A stretch of DNA of 64,000 nucleotides, from positions 124,001 to 188,000 of the forward strand of contig NZ_JANZXB010000010.1 of NCBI RefSeq assembly GCF_025371035.1. Direction: 5' to 3'. Positions 61,547 to 64,000 of this stretch are shown piece by piece. Positions within the stretch are counted from its first letter, which is position 1, and every line of letters starts with the position of its first letter. The position numbers were made by a program, and so were the translations under genes. The notes beneath the pieces are model-generated. The model was not told the origin of the DNA and did not search any database. It worked only from the letters and a program-made list of their open reading frames with translations. This DNA comes from Sphingomonas sp. LC-1. Its GTDB lineage: Bacteria > Pseudomonadota > Alphaproteobacteria > Sphingomonadales > Sphingomonadaceae.

Positions 61547-62626
61547 TTATTTCGGTGGCGCCTGTTCGTAGCGATCCCAATGAACGAGCAATTCGTCGAC
61601 CACGCGGGACCCGACCGCATAGAGGCTTTCCAGCGCGGCGGTCATGCCGGTATAGCCTTCATTCTCGCGCAGGAGATTTTCGGCAGCGCTGACACCCGGT
61701 GGCGGCATGTCGTAATTGCTGCCCGCGCGCAGCACCATCACGCGGTCGCGGTCGACCTTGCCGGCGCGGTCGAGATATTCGATCGCCTGCATCGTACCCG
61801 TCTCCTCCATCGCGGAGGTGACATATTCGCCCTCACCCTTGGTCCAGTAACGCGTCCAGCCATTGGCCCAATCATTCAGCCGCGCGCCGTGCCAGAACGT
61901 CATCGCGGCAAGCTGATCCCCCTTCAACACGAAGGGCGGACGCTGCGCATTGGGAAAGCCGGTATAGCGCCGGCGTTCGGCCGCAATGCCCGGATCGTCG
62001 GGCAAAGTCATGTCCTTCGTCAGCGCATAGGCCCAGTCGCGCAAAGCCCCGTTCAGTTCAAACAGCTCGCCCGACGGCTCGGGCCGCGGCGCTGGATCAT
62101 TGGGTCCTTTGCGGCGGCGGGGGAAGTAGCCGGTCTTCCAGTCCGCCGGGATCTCGCGCGCGTCAATCTCATGCGCCAGGTCGCCGTCCACCAGGTAACG
62201 CGCCCAGGCCGCCGAACCGATCGACGCATCATGCGGATCGATCCCGGCGATACCTGCCACCAACCAATAGGCATGGGTGAGGTCTAGCCGCGGGTCGAGC
62301 CCGACCGCCATCGTCGCCGCTGCCGACTTGATATTGCCCACGCCGGTGACGATCGACAGGATGCGGCTGTCGGGATTGTAATAGAGGTCGTGGAATCCCT
62401 GCGGGAATGGGATGCGCATGTCGAGCTTGCGCCGCTCCTTCCACAACTGGAACTCGCCGGGGGCGTCGCCGCTATCCTTGCCGATCTCGAACATGGTGAC
62501 GACGACCACGCGGACGGGCAAGGGCGTGGAACAGGGGCCGCCCGGCACACAGTCCGCAGCGCGCGCGGAGCCCGTCGCCATAAACGCGGCGGCGAACAAC
62601 AGGGCAGTGGAAAGCAGACGAAGCAC
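61547..62626 (-). CDS. NUP-family protein 2, periplasmic paralogue
   Basis: 359 residues with a signal peptide (ends near ARAAD) and no later membrane helix. It is a clear paralogue of the protein at 52224-53312; stretches such as VVVTMFEIGKD, YWLVAGIAGIDP and DLAHEIDAREIPADWK are shared exactly. As there, the fold resembles purine nucleoside phosphorylases. Here the gene order is reversed: NUP first, then an Oar-like receptor 75 bp downstream. A copy of the shared purine element lies 113 bp upstream. Confidence 0.85.
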   Translation of the reverse strand: MLRLLSTALLFAAAFMATGSARAADCVPGGPCSTPLPVRVVVVTMFEIGKDSGDAPGEFQLWKERRKLDMRIPFPQGFHDLYYNPDSRILSIVTGVGNIKSAAATMAVGLDPRLDLTHAYWLVAGIAGIDPHDASIGSAAWARYLVDGDLAHEIDAREIPADWKTGYFPRRRKGPNDPAPRPEPSGELFELNGALRDWAYALTKDMTLPDDPGIAAERRRYTGFPNAQRPPFVLKGDQLAAMTFWHGARLNDWANGWTRYWTKGEGEYVTSAMEETGTMQAIEYLDRAGKVDRDRVMVLRAGSNYDMPPPGVSAAENLLRENEGYTGMTAALESLYAVGSRVVDELLVHWDRYEQAPPK

Positions 62627-62738
62627 GTGATGATCCCCCGATCGATCCTCTCGTCCCGTCGCATGTCAGGTCGAACCACTTGCACGGCTCGCCACCGCAT
62701 TTGCAGCGGCATTAATGCCCTACAAAGTCCAAAGCTTA

Positions 62739-62777
62739 CGATCAAATGCAATGATTCCGACGCTGCGTTGCATAAAT
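62739..62777 (-). promoter_or_regulatory. Shared purine-regulon element, copy C (NUP2/Oar-like operon)
   Basis: On the minus strand: ATTTATGCAACG (62777-62766), a 13-bp spacer, then ATTGCATTTGATCG (62752-62739). Order, orientation relative to the operon and spacer are the same as in copy B. It lies 113 bp upstream of the NUP2 start. Confidence 0.65.
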
Positions 62778-63143
62778 CAGAGCAGCCCCGAAGCGGCCGG
62801 GCCTTTATCAGCCTACGGCTGGGAAACGCCCCTCAGGAGAGTAAGAAGGAAACGGCAACATTGAGGCTGAGGGGAGTTTGGCTGAGGCGGCGGCCCGCAG
62901 ACGCAACGCCGCATCATTGATGGCTTCACATCCTATCGCCGGGGTCGACGTTCGAGGCTGTCGATGCCCCCGCGCGTTGGCGGTGCGATTAGACAACCGG
63001 GGGGCGAGAAAAGCGGGATCAAGAAGATGCGCATCATGACCTCCAACGCATCAAGTCATTGCAATCGCCCAGGTGTTTGATCCCAGCGTTTGATGGTGCG
63101 ATCCTTTCGTTGGAATGGAAGGGTGCCGTATGGGACAGGTACG

Positions 63144-63272
63144 TCATGGGTGCGCCACGACCACGCACGCAGAGCTGAACGCGAGACCGAGGATGCTCGC
63201 TACACCGGGACCGGGAATGATGCCCTTCACGAAGGATGCCGCAGCAAAGGTCAGCCAAAGGTGCAGGTCCAT
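63144..63272 (-). pseudogene. Truncated LysE/RhtB-family exporter remnant
   Basis: The minus-strand frame starts MDLHLWLTFAAASFVKGIIP and continues GPGVASILG, which matches the N-terminus of LysE/RhtB amino-acid exporters (first helix and PGP motif). After about residue 32 similarity to the family is lost, and a stop ends the frame at 42 residues; intact members have about 205. It is read as a decayed fragment. A genuine small gene is less likely. Confidence 0.4.
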
Positions 63273-63652
63273 TCGGAGGCGGACAGAGCGAAGTTATGAC
63301 GGATGATCGCCGGACTGCATGGGAGCACGCCGCTATGGCTTAGCCGCGCCTCCACTCTGAGACGGTACATGCCCACCGGATGCAAAAAATCGACCATTTC
63401 TGTTGCGTTGTGTTTGTTCTCCGCTTTCATTCATCCCTCTGTCGATCGAGGTCTTTGGTCGTTCGCGGGGACTTGGCCGCCTCCATTAATCGACTATTTG
63501 GCGTTGCATTTTTTCGGAAAAGAGAGACGTCAGCGTGGTGCACGGCAGTGACGTTGCCAATCCTTTTGCCGATCGCTACTAATGCAACTCGTTCGCAAGT
63601 GTTTGGATGGTGGACAATTCGAGTCGCCCCTCGGGCGCCGTGTTTCAAGGCG

Positions 63653-64000
63653 ATGGATGTGGGGCAGATTAAGTTCGAGTATCAAGAGGTTATCCAGAAG
63701 CGCCGAGAACTGATCCGCTATGCCAGTCGGATCACGGGTGACCGAGACCTCGCCGAAGAGGTGGTTCAGGAGGCCTATCTGCGGCTGGGCGAGATGGCCG
63801 CGAAGCAGCCTTTGGCACGGCCAGGCGGCTATCTGGCCAGGATTGTCCGTAATCTTGCGATTAATCGCCTCTGGCGCTCGCGCCGGGAAAATGAGGCCTT
63901 CGTGCCCGATGGCGAGGCAGCGCTCGCCAACATTGTTGCCGATCAGCCTTCACCGGAGCAGATGGCACTTGCAAATGATCAATATGCCCGGCTTGAGGCT
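63653..64000 (+). CDS. ECF sigma factor, FecI-like (3' truncated by window)
   Basis: Open frame from ATG 63653 to the window edge, 116 residues seen. It starts MDVGQIKFEYQEVIQKRREL; sigma region 2 is clear in YASRITGDRDLAEEVVQEAYLRL and GGYLARIVRNLAINRLWRSR, and the start of region 4 follows (PSPEQMALANDQYARLEA). FecI-type factors usually pair with a FecR anti-sigma protein and a TBDR, expected just right of this window. It is separated from the purine island by about 1 kb and may belong to another unit. Confidence 0.88.
   Translation, partial: MDVGQIKFEYQEVIQKRRELIRYASRITGDRDLAEEVVQEAYLRLGEMAAKQPLARPGGYLARIVRNLAINRLWRSRRENEAFVPDGEAALANIVADQPSPEQMALANDQYARLEA

Larger units (their letters stand above)
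62627..63652. other. About 1 kb without an intact gene
   Basis: It holds the promoter of the NUP2 operon with shared element copy C, an apparent LysE-family remnant (63144-63272), and an inverted repeat ACGTCA (63527-63532) / TGACGT (63549-63554) about 100 bp upstream of the sigma factor. Codon use and base composition of the rest show no sign of a coding frame; short frames have no domain signal. Confidence 0.55.

Noticed and set aside
62808-62996. Minus-strand 62-codon frame upstream of the NUP2 operon.
   Set aside because: Low-complexity Ala/Arg/Ser sequence without start signals or homology that I recognise.
63527-63554. Inverted repeat ACGTCA/TGACGT upstream of the sigma factor as an operator.
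   Set aside because: Arms of only 6 bp with a 16-bp spacer can arise by chance; kept only as a note.
1-64000. Search for CRISPR arrays, tRNA genes, rRNA genes and insertion sequences.
   Set aside because: No regularly spaced direct repeats, cloverleaf-like tRNA sequence, rRNA signature or transposase was recognised; a tRNAscan-SE and ISfinder run would be needed to exclude them fully.

Overview
The window is high-GC, densely packed DNA that looks like a Sphingomonas-type alphaproteobacterium. It has many TonB-dependent receptors (TBDRs), secreted CAZymes, overlapping ATGA start/stop junctions and a FecI-type sigma factor at the right edge. No tRNA, rRNA, CRISPR array or insertion sequence was recognised. 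All calls were made by eye from sequence; no database search was run.

Layout: (1) 1-8106 is a glycan-use block: the C-terminal part of a TBDR, a GH89 alpha-N-acetylglucosaminidase, a NagX/HGSNAT-like membrane acetyltransferase, and a convergent GH115 alpha-glucuronidase. (2) 8190-15272 holds a two-component system with unusual motifs, divergent from a MacAB-like export system (adaptor, ATPase, FtsX-type permease). (3) 15340-17819 is a GH27 alpha-galactosidase coupled to a zincin-like lipoprotein. (4) 18411-23601 holds an exported RidA, a TBDR and an exported flavin amine oxidase. (5) 24010-25630 holds nicotinamidase and a LysR regulator.

(6) 25635-62626 is a purine-catabolism island of about 37 kb. 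A 12-gene minus-strand operon (38120 to 25635) carries a TBDR, HpxX/AtzG-like and HpxY/AtzE-like amidase subunits, an HpxW-like oxamate amidohydrolase, AllC, a ureidoglycine-type aminotransferase, PuuE allantoinase, HpxZ, UraD, an FAD monooxygenase (probable urate hydroxylase), UraH and an SBF-like transporter. An exported ADA2-like deaminase lies upstream of it. The plus-strand operon 40111-48522 carries an AzgA-type permease, XdhA/B/C, guanine deaminase and an exported nucleoside hydrolase. A LysR gene (48519-49439) diverges from TBDR, NUP and 8-oxoguanine-deaminase-like genes. Next come a xanthine/urate-type NCS2 permease, an adenine deaminase, a purine phosphoribosyltransferase and a second NUP/TBDR operon.

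Proposed integration: TBDRs bring nucleosides or purines through the outer membrane; NUP proteins, the nucleoside hydrolase and the secreted deaminase free the bases in the periplasm; NCS2 permeases import them; deaminases and xanthine dehydrogenase turn them into urate; the ureide operon takes urate to allantoate, ureidoglycine and oxamate-level products. A two-block DNA element recurs upstream of three purine-uptake operons, one copy lying 8 bp from the LysR start, so a shared LysR-controlled regulon is proposed.
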